This document shows, piece after piece, positions 7,119 to 13,871 of a DNA stretch of 16,356 nucleotides. How positions within the stretch are numbered: position 1 is the first letter of the stretch; each line of letters starts with the position of its first letter. The notes under the pieces were generated by a model, which saw only the letters and a list, made by a program, of their open reading frames with translations, was not told where the DNA came from and did not search any database. A program made the translations under genes and the position numbers. The DNA is from Savagea sp. (GTDB taxonomy: Bacteria; Bacillota; Bacilli; Bacillales_A; Planococcaceae): assembly GCA_030146155.1 (NCBI GenBank), contig JASLCF010000163.1, forward strand, positions 1 through 16,356, written 5' to 3'.

Positions 7119-7421
7119 TTACTTGAACTGTTGGACCTGTTGAGTAGCTTTGTACACTTCGTAATTGAAGTGGTTCTTTTCTTTTTCAGAAACAACAATA
7201 AGGTATTCCTGATCTCCAAGTTGAATTTTTACGACTTGATCTGAGATGGGTTGAATAAGTGGTGCCTCATCAGTCGTTACATCCAGCATACTGGAGACAA
7301 CGGTTGGATCTTCGAGTAGTTGTTTCGTATTCACAGGTTCAGAATGGTTCCATATTTGATTTGTCCAAAGCCCCACACTAAACATGACGATGGCAATGGC
7401 AAGCACACCCCATTTGTTCAT
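7119..7421 (-). CDS. Membrane-anchored hypothetical protein, 100 aa
   Basis: An N-terminal hydrophobic segment (about residues 5-19, GVLAIAIVMFSVGLW) without a lipobox cysteine suggests a signal anchor with an extracellular domain of about 80 residues. The domain includes VVKIQLGDQEYLIVVSEKEK and ends in a glutamine-rich tail (ATQQVQQFK). I do not recognise a family. The ATG at 7421 follows a strong GAGGAGGGGG ribosome binding site. A promoter and a full cre palindrome lie directly upstream, so this gene is very likely repressed by CcpA during growth on preferred sugars. Confidence 0.75.
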   Translation of the reverse strand: MNKWGVLAIAIVMFSVGLWTNQIWNHSEPVNTKQLLEDPTVVSSMLDVTTDEAPLIQPISDQVVKIQLGDQEYLIVVSEKEKNHFNYEVYKATQQVQQFK

Positions 7422-7437
7422 TTTTCCCCCTCCTCTT

Positions 7438-7451
7438 TGTAAACGATTACA
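7438..7451 (-). promoter_or_regulatory. cre site (CcpA operator)
   Basis: TGTAAACGATTACA, with T on both flanks, fits the catabolite-responsive consensus WTGNAANCGNWNNCWW at every fixed position. It lies between the promoter at 7457-7484 and the ribosome binding site of the 100-residue gene, so CcpA bound here would act as a roadblock at the transcription start. Confidence 0.75.
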
Positions 7452-7456
7452 TTTAG

Positions 7457-7484
7457 TATGACGGAGTATTGAGAGAAGTCAATA
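7457..7484 (-). promoter_or_regulatory. Promoter of the cre-controlled 100-aa gene
   Basis: Read on the minus strand, TTGACT is followed after 16 bases by CATACT (four of six -10 positions), and the cre site begins a few bases downstream. The -35 box is good and the -10 box is moderate. Confidence 0.5.
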
Positions 7485-7502
7485 GATAAGAGAGAACATT
7501 GA

Positions 7503-8519
7503 TTACCAAGTCGCATCATGGTCTTCTATTGTCCCAAGAAGATGATGGATATAAAGAACTTCTCCTGTAGGTAATGTAATCTTTCCATGATAATGCCCAA
7601 CCATTTGATGAACTTCAGAACGAACTACAACAACAGATGTAGCAGCAACTCTTTCAAAAAAAGGTGTAAAGGTTAATTGCACAGAACAAGAAGAGGAATG
7701 AATGGTCCAAGGCTTCATCCGGTTAGTTGGATCAAAAGTAAAAGTAACAGATTCACTTATTTTTGTCATGTGTCCATTCAACCAAACAGCATTTTCTGTC
7801 CCACCTGTCCCGTCAGTCCACTGTCCTCCGAAATTTAAACCAATGATGTCATCTCCTTGTTTTCCTGAAGCCATTCCCCAGTTCCATGTGGAAGAACGTG
7901 GCCAAACTCCACGGCCGTAATCTAAGACAGCGAAATCCGTTTCTTTTGAAAAAGTATATTCACGCTCACCAAGGACTAATTTCCCTTCGACAGGTAAACA
8001 ATGATGTTTTGCAGTGTATTGAAATTTATTATTTGTCCACGGTATCACTACTTGTAGTGTTTCAAGTTGGGAAGGGTAGTGGATGCTTACATCTGCACGC
8101 AAAGGTTGGCCATTGAATTGTGGGCTACTGGCATGTATCTCCATTTGATTGGGTAAGGCGTTGAAAAATATACCTAATTGAGGATGAATGGCTTCGATAG
8201 TCGCGTGCACTGCACTAGGCATTTTTAGTTTTCGGTCAAATGGCACCACAACTGTTTGTTCAAAGAATTCTTTTGTTTGGTAATCAAGTGTATAAATAAA
8301 GCAAACGCTAGCGTAATCCAAATGACTGATTGTTGCAGAAAATAGAGCCTCTTGTCCAAAAACACACCAATAATTCCATTGCTTTTTTCTCAGAAAGTGA
8401 CCAGAAACATTTCCTTCTATGAGAGGGTGTCTAGCATAACCTATACTAGCAGGCAGTAATTTTCCTTGTGCATCGCATAATCGTCTCGGTGTTGTGATTT
8501 CATGTTCAGTCACACACAT
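7503..8519 (-). CDS. DUF2804 family protein
   Basis: This 338-residue protein matches the DUF2804 family in length and layout. It carries the characteristic FAVLDYGRGVWPRSSTWNWG segment (about 198-217), followed by GLNFGGQWTDGTGGTEN (about 228-244). It has no signal peptide or membrane helix and appears rich in beta strands. The biochemical role of the family is not established to my knowledge. The start is uncertain: the ATG at 8519 sits only 3 bases after AAGGAG, while the GTG two codons later (8513) has a better 9-base spacing. It is divergent from the crotonase gene at 8631. A possible -10 box (TATACT) lies at 8542-8547, but its -35 partner is weak. Confidence 0.85.
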   Translation of the reverse strand: MCVTEHEITTPRRLCDAQGKLLPASIGYARHPLIEGNVSGHFLRKKQWNYWCVFGQEALFSATISHLDYASVCFIYTLDYQTKEFFEQTVVVPFDRKLKMPSAVHATIEAIHPQLGIFFNALPNQMEIHASSPQFNGQPLRADVSIHYPSQLETLQVVIPWTNNKFQYTAKHHCLPVEGKLVLGEREYTFSKETDFAVLDYGRGVWPRSSTWNWGMASGKQGDDIIGLNFGGQWTDGTGGTENAVWLNGHMTKISESVTFTFDPTNRMKPWTIHSSSCSVQLTFTPFFERVAATSVVVVRSEVHQMVGHYHGKITLPTGEVLYIHHLLGTIEDHDATW

Positions 8520-8581
8520 CAGCTCCTTCTTTCTTTTTATCAGTATAGCTGATTTTTTCCATAACTTGTTAGCTATTTGAG

Positions 8582-8609
8582 TTGCTCCTCCTTTAAACTA
8601 GCTTATAAT
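8582..8609 (+). promoter_or_regulatory. Promoter of the crotonase-family gene
   Basis: TTGCTC (8582-8587), a 16-base spacer and a perfect TATAAT (8604-8609) lead into a short leader before the ATG at 8631. Confidence 0.6.
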
Positions 8610-8630
8610 AAGGAAAAAGGGGGTTTTAGG

Positions 8631-9671
8631 ATGTCAGTTGTACAAACAAAGATTCATCCAAATGGTTTAGCAGAATTAATATTGAATCGACCTGAAGCGT
8701 TAAATGCATTGAGTTTTGAAATGTTACAGCAGTTTGAGCATTATTTGATGGAATGGGAACAGAATGAACAAGTCCAAGTGATTATTGTAAGAAGTAATCT
8801 TCCTAAAAGTTTTTGTGCGGGTGGTGATATTAAGTCGCTTTATCAAGCGAAAGAAAATGAACAGGCTCAGCAAGCAGCCGCTTCTTTTTTTGAATTAGAG
8901 TTTAAAGTAGATGCACATCTTGCCCGTTATCAAAAACCAATCATCGCTTATTTAAATGGAATTGTCATGGGAGGCGGAGTGGGACTGTCCTATGGTGCAC
9001 GTTTACGACTTGTAACAGAAACGACAAGGTGGGCGATGCCTGAGATGCATATTGGCTATTATCCAGATGTGGGAGCAGCGTCTTTCTTACATGATGCGCC
9101 AGGTAAAATTGGTTACTTATTAGGACTAACAGGTCAAACGATTACTGGCGAAGAAGCATGGGGCTTAGGCTTGGTGGACGGAATGTATTTAGAAAAAGAA
9201 GCGACTCAATTAATGGAACAATTTCGTCAATCAAACGATGTCCTCTCTTTCTTTTATGAGGTAGAAGAGTTTGTAAAGCAACAAGAGCGACCAACTACTC
9301 AATTTCATCAGCATCAACAGTTGATTGATCAATGGTTTAGTGGAGATTCCATGGAAAATATTTGGCAAGCAGTAGAACAAGCCAATCATCCACTTGCTAG
9401 AGAGATGATGGAAGCTTTTAAAGGTTTTTCACCACTATCCTTAAAAGTAACTTTTGAATTGCTCAAAAGAGGAGAACTGTTATCTTTCGAACAAGCCTTG
9501 AAGTTGGATCAAACAGTTGCTATTCGTTTTTTATCCGAACCTGATTTTTTTGAAGGTATTCGTTCTGTTGTCATTGATAAAGATCGAAAGCCACAGTATA
9601 CTTACCAGTCCTTAGATGACGTTTCGCAGCAGATGGTAGAGACATTTTTTGAAAAGCCAATCGATGCATAG
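8631..9671 (+). CDS. 3-hydroxyisobutyryl-CoA hydrolase-like crotonase
   Basis: This 346-residue enoyl-CoA hydratase/isomerase-superfamily enzyme is about 80-90 residues longer than simple hydratases, as in the HIBCH hydrolase group that releases CoA in valine breakdown. Visible motifs are FCAGGDIKSLY (61-71), GGGVGLS (114-120) and MPEMHIGYYPDVG (136-148). Four residues that bind substrate in human HIBCH (Glu121, Gly146, Glu169, Asp177) align with Glu90, Gly115, Glu138 and Asp146 here, with spacing preserved. This argues for hydrolase rather than hydratase activity. The ATG at 8631 follows a GGGGG-rich site and is preferred over an in-frame start at 8577, upstream of the -10 box. No valine-catabolism genes adjoin it, so the physiological substrate is uncertain. 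Confidence 0.88.
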   Translation: MSVVQTKIHPNGLAELILNRPEALNALSFEMLQQFEHYLMEWEQNEQVQVIIVRSNLPKSFCAGGDIKSLYQAKENEQAQQAAASFFELEFKVDAHLARYQKPIIAYLNGIVMGGGVGLSYGARLRLVTETTRWAMPEMHIGYYPDVGAASFLHDAPGKIGYLLGLTGQTITGEEAWGLGLVDGMYLEKEATQLMEQFRQSNDVLSFFYEVEEFVKQQERPTTQFHQHQQLIDQWFSGDSMENIWQAVEQANHPLAREMMEAFKGFSPLSLKVTFELLKRGELLSFEQALKLDQTVAIRFLSEPDFFEGIRSVVIDKDRKPQYTYQSLDDVSQQMVETFFEKPIDA

Positions 9672-9678
9672 GAGGCAA

Positions 9679-9830
9679 TAAAAGAAGTTAGGACAAGAGC
9701 TCTGAATATCTTTTTTATAAAATATAACGTGGTGAAAGAAAATCACCTTCTCTTGAACTTAGATGAAGGTGATGGAATTCACTGTCCATCTCGAACGGAA
9801 AGCGACGGGTGATTTGGCTAACCCCTTTAA
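9679..9830. repeat. Intergenic structured repeat, copy A
   Basis: This non-coding block resembles the one at 15991-16160. Both begin with AAAAGAAG, continue with CTCTGAATATC and then ATAACGT plus a hairpin, and later share a TCGAA...AAGCGA segment. Within copy A, ATCACCTTC (9742-9750) pairs with GAAGGTGAT (9765-9773). The overlapping alternative GGTGA (9731-9735) with TCACC (9743-9747) excludes that pairing. It lies downstream of the crotonase gene. The similarity was seen by eye, so copy boundaries are approximate. Confidence 0.5.
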
Positions 9831-9842
9831 AAAGAAATTGTC

Positions 9843-9887
9843 AAAACGCATGAAATCAAAGGTTAAGACCTTGATTTCATGCGTTTT
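9843..9887. terminator. Long hairpin terminator between convergent genes
   Basis: Bases 9843-9863 pair with 9868-9887 around a TAAG loop. This is about 20 base pairs with one bulged A, starting with A4 and ending with T4. It lies between the crotonase gene (+) and pdxK (-) and can serve both. Confidence 0.8.
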
Positions 9888-9968
9888 CTATTTTAGTCGT
9901 TTTTTTCTATTCCATTTTGACTGATATCCGAGCCTCTTTTTGTGGATTCTTTTTAGAATAGTGAGAAG

Positions 9969-10796
9969 TTAGCATTCAGTGACTGTCACTTGAACAGGTT
10001 CGAAACGATTAGCTGCCCCGTGCATCACAGGTCCAACATATTCGTTTAAACGCCATCCATGTGCAATTGCCGTAGCGACAAATCCCTTTGCAGCAATAAT
10101 GGCTTCAGTGATTGATTTTCCGTTAGCTAAATTAGCTGTAATGGCAGCCGCAAATGTACAGCCTGCTCCGTGATTAAAATGTGAATCAATTTTATCACTT
10201 TCTAGGAGGTACATTTTTTCACCATCAAATAATAAGTCTGTTGCCTTCTCAGTAGCTAATGCTTTCCCACCTTTAATGACAACTGCTTTAGCGCCATGAG
10301 CGTGGATGATACGAGCAGCTTCTTTCATTTCATCAATTGTTTTTGGGGTTTTCATCCCAGCTAGTTGTCCTGCTTCAAATAAGTTAGGTGTAGTTACCGT
10401 TGCAAAAGGAAGTAATTTTTCAATCATTGCATCCGTATTCCCTGGATTTAATACTTCATCTTCCCCCTTACATACCATGACAGGGTCAATGACCACATGA
10501 GTTGTCCCTGACTGTTGAATCGCTTCACCTGCAATCGTAATAATTTCCTCAGTAGATAACATCCCTGTTTTAATGGCATCTACTCCTGTAGATAAAGCCG
10601 TTTTAATTTGAGCTTGTAATACATCTGTTGGTAATGAATAAACGCCGTGTGACCAATAGTTATCAGGGTCCATTGTGACGACAACAGTTACAGCTGTCAT
10701 GCCATAAGTGCCGTGCTCTTGAAATGTTTTTAAATCGGCTTGTAATCCTGCGCCACCTGATGTATCTGAACCTGCAATTGTTAATGTTTTTTTCAT
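9969..10796 (-). CDS. pdxK: Pyridoxal/pyridoxine kinase of the ThiD-like, dual-cysteine type
   Basis: This 275-residue cytoplasmic kinase phosphorylates vitamin B6 vitamers for pyridoxal-phosphate salvage. The ribokinase-fold N-terminus LTIAGSDTSGGAGLQADLKT (5-24) is typical of the ThiD/PdxK clade. Two cysteines, in VMVCKGEDEV (Cys109, lid) and HGAGCTFAAA (Cys213, active site), match by position Cys110 and Cys214 of the Staphylococcus aureus dual-cysteine pyridoxal kinase. This favours PdxK over the HMP-phosphate kinase ThiD, although low HMP kinase activity cannot be excluded. The ATG at 10796 has GGAGG 6-7 bases upstream. It is monocistronic, with its own promoter, and is not part of the thiamine operon further right. 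Confidence 0.9.
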   Translation of the reverse strand: MKKTLTIAGSDTSGGAGLQADLKTFQEHGTYGMTAVTVVVTMDPDNYWSHGVYSLPTDVLQAQIKTALSTGVDAIKTGMLSTEEIITIAGEAIQQSGTTHVVIDPVMVCKGEDEVLNPGNTDAMIEKLLPFATVTTPNLFEAGQLAGMKTPKTIDEMKEAARIIHAHGAKAVVIKGGKALATEKATDLLFDGEKMYLLESDKIDSHFNHGAGCTFAAAITANLANGKSITEAIIAAKGFVATAIAHGWRLNEYVGPVMHGAANRFEPVQVTVTEC

Positions 10797-10828
10797 GTGA
10801 ATCCTCCTCGATTGGTAGAAATGAGAAG

Positions 10829-10868
10829 ATTATACCCGATACCTGACTCTTTGAACAGTATCAGATAT
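10829..10868 (-). promoter_or_regulatory. pdxK promoter with an overlapping dyad
   Basis: On the minus strand, a perfect TATAAT (10829-10834) follows TGTTCA (10852-10857) after 17 bases; the -35 box is poor. GATACTG and CAGGTATC form a near-perfect inverted repeat (one extra base) across the -35 and spacer region, about 10837-10863. A poor -35 box with a dyad on it is typical of an activator- or repressor-controlled promoter. Confidence 0.5.
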
Positions 10869-10920
10869 GAGTAAAAATAAAGGCCAGATACACTACATTT
10901 TAATGCGTTTTTATGGAAAA

Positions 10921-10945
10921 GTTTGGAATTCAAATGAGTGGGTAA
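10921..10945 (+). promoter_or_regulatory. SigmaB-like promoter of the amaP-asp23 operon
   Basis: GTTTGG (10921-10926) and GGGTAA (10940-10945) are 13 bases apart. This is close to the sigma-B consensus GTTTAA-N12-15-GGGTAT. Transcription would start about 30 bases before the amaP start. In Staphylococcus aureus the asp23 operon is a classic sigma-B target, which supports the call. Confidence 0.6.
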
Positions 10946-10984
10946 ACAATAGAATAGAACGGCAGAACAGACAGGAGGGATGTT

Positions 10985-11521
10985 ATGAAGCGTTTCATTA
11001 GTCTCTTGTTCGGTTTACTCATTGTGGTCGTAACAGGGACCTTAGTTTTTTTAGTATTAGATCAACCTGAAATCGCTCGTTATCAACAACAATTACTTAC
11101 TTTCAATTGGTTCTGGCCAACGTTATGGACACTCATTGGTATTTTATTAGTGGTTGCTTTAGGATTGATTATTTTTGCATTAAAGCCATCGCATAAAAAA
11201 AGAGGGCTCTACTTACGTTATCCAGATGGAGAAATCTATTTGAATAAAAAATCAATTGAAAAGAATGTTCAGCTAACATTAGCGAAATATGATGACATTC
11301 GTCAACCTTCCATTGATGTGACGCTCTATCAAACAAAAAAAGCATCGTATATGGATGTAGCTGTTAGTTTGTTAGTTGCACAAACATCCAATGTCCAAAC
11401 CTTATTGGAGACGATACGTGAAGATGTCAAGGCGAGTGCAGAACATTTTTCAGAACTTCCCGTCCGTGAAGTAAAGTTGAATGTGTTGGATCAAAAAGCT
11501 TTAAACAAACGTGTCATTTAA
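10985..11521 (+). CDS. amaP: AmaP, Asp23 membrane anchor protein
   Basis: This 178-residue protein has two N-terminal membrane helices (about residues 4-27 and 46-67) and a cytoplasmic domain of about 110 residues. Length, topology and gene order match AmaP, which in Staphylococcus aureus tethers Asp23 to the membrane. The cytoplasmic part includes YLRYPDGEIYLNKKSIEKNV (75-94) and VREVKLNVLD near the end, resembling the Asp23/DUF322 fold. The ATG at 10985 has AGGAGG 6 bases upstream. It is the first gene of a three-gene operon; the DUF2273 gene begins 21 bases after its stop. The sigma-B-like promoter upstream points to induction by envelope or general stress. Confidence 0.9.
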   Translation: MKRFISLLFGLLIVVVTGTLVFLVLDQPEIARYQQQLLTFNWFWPTLWTLIGILLVVALGLIIFALKPSHKKRGLYLRYPDGEIYLNKKSIEKNVQLTLAKYDDIRQPSIDVTLYQTKKASYMDVAVSLLVAQTSNVQTLLETIREDVKASAEHFSELPVREVKLNVLDQKALNKRVI

Positions 11522-11542
11522 CTTGAATAAGGAGGTCATTGC

Positions 11543-11755
11543 ATGTATGAAATGTCACCATTGACCCAATTGATTAAAAATTATAAATGGCGATTTTTTT
11601 GGTTTACCGTGATGGTACTCATTGCTATCTTGTTTTTAACAATTGGCTTTTGGAAAACCATGTTGATTGTCGCATTAGGCTTAGTAGGAATCGGTATTGG
11701 ATTTATCAAGGACCGAACAGAAGATTTTATGATTTTCTTAGATAAAATTAGATAA
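11543..11755 (+). CDS. DUF2273 small membrane protein
   Basis: This 70-residue protein has two close membrane helices (about residues 16-33 and 36-55). It starts with a basic stretch ([11 protein letters not shown]) and ends with [15 protein letters not shown]. This is the size and pattern of the DUF2273 proteins encoded between amaP and asp23 in many Bacilli. The ATG at 11543 has AAGGAGG 7 bases upstream. It probably works with AmaP and Asp23 at the membrane, but its own function is not known. Spacing of 20 bases to asp23 indicates one transcript. Confidence 0.88.
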   Translation: MYEMSPLTQLIKNYKWRFFWFTVMVLIAILFLTIGFWKTMLIVALGLVGIGIGFIKDRTEDFMIFLDKIR

Positions 11756-11775
11756 TTAAAAAGGAGAGATGCAAA

Positions 11776-12237
11776 ATGACAAACGTTAATCAGCAAACAG
11801 CACAGTATAATGAACAAACAGGTGTGAATCAAAAAGCAGTGGAGGAACAACCTACATTCGAAAACAAACTCACATTTGATGACACAGTGATTGAAAAAAT
11901 TGCAGCGATTTCTGCACGTGAAGTAAATGGTATTTTAGATATGAAAGGTAATTTTGCTACAGAATTAACAGACCGTTTTGGCAGTAAAGATGTGACAAAA
12001 GGAGTTTCTGTAGAAGTGGGAGAAAAACAAGCTGCAGTTGACTTGAAAGTAATTTTAGAATTCGGTCAAAGTGCGCCATCTATTTTCAAAAAAGTGACGG
12101 ATCTTGTCAAACAACATGTTAAATTTATGACAGGATTAGATGTTGTTGAAGTGAATATGCATGTTGAAGATGTTATGACAGCAAAAGAATATGCACAGTC
12201 TAAAACTTCAGCAAAAGAAAACTCTGATTTAAAATAA
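11776..12237 (+). CDS. asp23: Asp23/Gls24 family envelope stress protein
   Basis: This 153-residue cytoplasmic protein is held at the membrane by AmaP and linked to cell-envelope homeostasis in staphylococci. After a variable glutamine-rich N-terminus, the Asp23 domain spans about residues 33-135. It begins [20 protein letters not shown] and includes [20 protein letters not shown] (76-95) and the closing [15 protein letters not shown]. These match the Staphylococcus aureus protein closely, more so than the enterococcal Gls24 sequences I recall. The ATG at 11776 has AAGGAG upstream. It is the last gene of the operon, and two hairpins follow at 12266-12292 and 12313-12365. Confidence 0.93.
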   Translation: MTNVNQQTAQYNEQTGVNQKAVEEQPTFENKLTFDDTVIEKIAAISAREVNGILDMKGNFATELTDRFGSKDVTKGVSVEVGEKQAAVDLKVILEFGQSAPSIFKKVTDLVKQHVKFMTGLDVVEVNMHVEDVMTAKEYAQSKTSAKENSDLK

Positions 12238-12261
12238 TTGAGAATAAATAGTTCGATCATG

Positions 12262-12300
12262 TATAACGTTAGTGATCGCATTTCACTAACGTCATTTGAT
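12262..12300. repeat. Hairpin repeat, copy C
   Basis: ACGTTAGTGA and TCACTAACGT form a 10-bp perfect stem (12266-12275 and 12283-12292) around a TCGCATT loop. The block TAACGT..GTGAT.GCATTTCACTAACG is nearly repeated at 16040-16072, with mostly compensatory or wobble changes in the stem. It follows asp23 and may also act as its terminator or 3' protector. Confidence 0.5.
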
Positions 12301-12312
12301 AAAGAATCAAAT

Positions 12313-12365
12313 AAAAACCATCTGGATTTATGAGAGTAATGACTCCATTCGTTCAGATGGTTTTT
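12313..12365. terminator. Bidirectional terminator between asp23 and the thiamine operon
   Basis: AAAAACCATCTG (12313-12324) is perfectly complementary to CAGATGGTTTTT (12354-12365), with a 29-base loop. A and T runs on either side suit termination in both directions: asp23 from the left and thiZ from the right. Confidence 0.8.
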
Positions 12366-12377
12366 ATTTTGAAGTGT

Positions 12378-13106
12378 TTATGCAAAATAAGACAGGACTT
12401 GCTTTTTATAAGAATTGAAAGGTTCTGAAGTAAGCAATTCGACCTTTCTTGGTCGTTCAAAAGGGACTTCAATTATTGTTTTTACCATAGCGGGTTTATG
12501 AGATAAAATAATTATTTTGTCCGATAAGTAAAGTGCCTCTTCAATATCATGCGTGATGAATAAGATGGAAGGACGGCTCTCTTCCCATAGCGTGAGCAAC
12601 CAATTTTGAAGTTCTCTTTTTGTAAAGGCATCGAGTGCAGAGAAAGGCTCATCTAAACAAAGGATTGATTTTTCGGTTAGTAAAGCACGTATAAATGCAA
12701 CACGTTGCTTCATACCACCAGATAATTCATGCGGATATTTATCCAGTTGATCGCCTAATTGAGCTTTTTGTAATAAAACGATTGCTTGTTCTTCGGTTAC
12801 CGGTTTTCTCCCGTTTAATTCCATAGCGAGTAAGACATTTTCTAAAACTGTTCGCCAAGGGAGTAAGGAGGGGTTTTGTGGCATATAACCGATATGACCA
12901 CTCGTTTTGATGATGGATGAGCCATTGAGTAAGACATGTCCTTTATCTGGAACAAGTAAGCCCCCTAAAATAGAGAATAATGTACTTTTCCCACTACCCG
13001 AAGGACCAATAATAGAAATAAATTCTCCAGATTGAACATCAAATGATAAAGACTCGAGAACTTGTTCTTTTCCGTACGCATAATGAATATCTTTTAAAGA
13101 AAGCAT
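12378..13106 (-). CDS. thiZ: HMP ABC transporter ATP-binding protein ThiZ
   Basis: This 242-residue ATPase would drive uptake of the thiamine precursor hydroxymethylpyrimidine (HMP or formyl-aminopyrimidine) with ThiX and ThiY. Motifs present are Walker A GPSGSGKS (34-41), Q-loop MPQNPSLLPW (Gln77), signature LSGGMKQR (128-135), Walker B ILCLDEP (148-154), D-loop SALD and switch His186 in ITHD. The LLPW after the Q-loop is typical of the nitrate/taurine/HMP importer branch. The ATG at 13106 has AAAGGTGG 6 bases upstream and lies one base after the thiX stop. Reading on to 13205 would add residues that overlap thiX and are not part of the domain. The ATPase call is certain; the substrate comes from the riboswitch and ThiY. 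Confidence 0.9.
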   Translation of the reverse strand: MLSLKDIHYAYGKEQVLESLSFDVQSGEFISIIGPSGSGKSTLFSILGGLLVPDKGHVLLNGSSIIKTSGHIGYMPQNPSLLPWRTVLENVLLAMELNGRKPVTEEQAIVLLQKAQLGDQLDKYPHELSGGMKQRVAFIRALLTEKSILCLDEPFSALDAFTKRELQNWLLTLWEESRPSILFITHDIEEALYLSDKIIILSHKPAMVKTIIEVPFERPRKVELLTSEPFNSYKKQVLSYFA

Positions 13107-13107
13107 T

Positions 13108-13857
13108 TTAATCCACCTTTCTATTCCAGTGAATAACTCGTCGTTCAATCCATTGAATGAAAGCAATGAATGAAATACTGAGTAAAATCGTAATGACAAT
13201 CGCAACGAAAACGCGAGGGGTGCGATAAGAAGAAGCAGCCAAAGTCATAAAGACTCCAATTCCTTGTTGTGCACCTAACCATTCTGCTACTACTCCTGTC
13301 ATAACGCTATACGTTGCGGCAATTTTAATCCCTGAAAAAATAGAGGGAAGTGCATAAGGAAGTTGTAGTTTAAAAAATAACTGTTGTGCAGTTGCACCAC
13401 TCATTTTCATATAGTGAAGTAAATCACGGTCTGTTTGTTGTAAGCCAGTAAGCGTTGAAATGGCAATTGGGAAAAAAGACGTCATTGCAATAATCATAAG
13501 TTTAGGTGCATCCCCTAAACCGAACCAAATCATGAGTAAAGGTGCGAGCACAATGATTGGAATATTTTGAGTGACGATTAAAAAAGGATAAATGGTTTCT
13601 CTAATACGTTCGGAAACATGTAATAAGGTTCCGGTTGATATCCCGAGCAGTGTTCCGATAGAAAAACCAATTAGAACGAGTCGTAAAGTAGCCCATGCAT
13701 GTGGAAGAAATGCAGGGAGCACTTCAACCATCTCAGTGGCAATCAGAGAAGGGGCAGGGAGTAACCAACTCTCTAATTCAAACCAACGTACAGCAGTTTC
13801 CCAAACCACTAATAAAATAAGAAAAGCGAGCAAAGGTCTTCTCAATGTACTTTTCAC
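13108..13857 (-). CDS. thiX: HMP ABC transporter permease ThiX
   Basis: This 249-residue BPD-type importer permease has six predicted helices, at about residues 9-24, 57-80, 93-113, 118-138, 176-196 and 216-235. The ATPase-docking EAA loop is clear at about 149-175 (MKMSGATAQQLFFKLQLPYA). It would form the channel for HMP with ThiZ and take substrate from ThiY. The start is a GTG at 13857, with AAAGGAG 9 bases upstream that overlaps the thiY stop region. The thiY stop is 14 bases before it and thiZ starts one base after its stop, so the three genes form a tight operon under the TPP riboswitch. Confidence 0.92.
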   Translation of the reverse strand: MKSTLRRPLLAFLILLVVWETAVRWFELESWLLPAPSLIATEMVEVLPAFLPHAWATLRLVLIGFSIGTLLGISTGTLLHVSERIRETIYPFLIVTQNIPIIVLAPLLMIWFGLGDAPKLMIIAMTSFFPIAISTLTGLQQTDRDLLHYMKMSGATAQQLFFKLQLPYALPSIFSGIKIAATYSVMTGVVAEWLGAQQGIGVFMTLAASSYRTPRVFVAIVITILLSISFIAFIQWIERRVIHWNRKVD

Positions 13858-13871
13858 GAATCACATCTCCT

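Noticed and set aside
12378..13205. Longer form of thiZ starting at 13205
   Set aside because: The extra 33 residues overlap thiX and lack homology; the ATG at 13106 has AAAGGTGG at a proper distance and starts the ABC domain.
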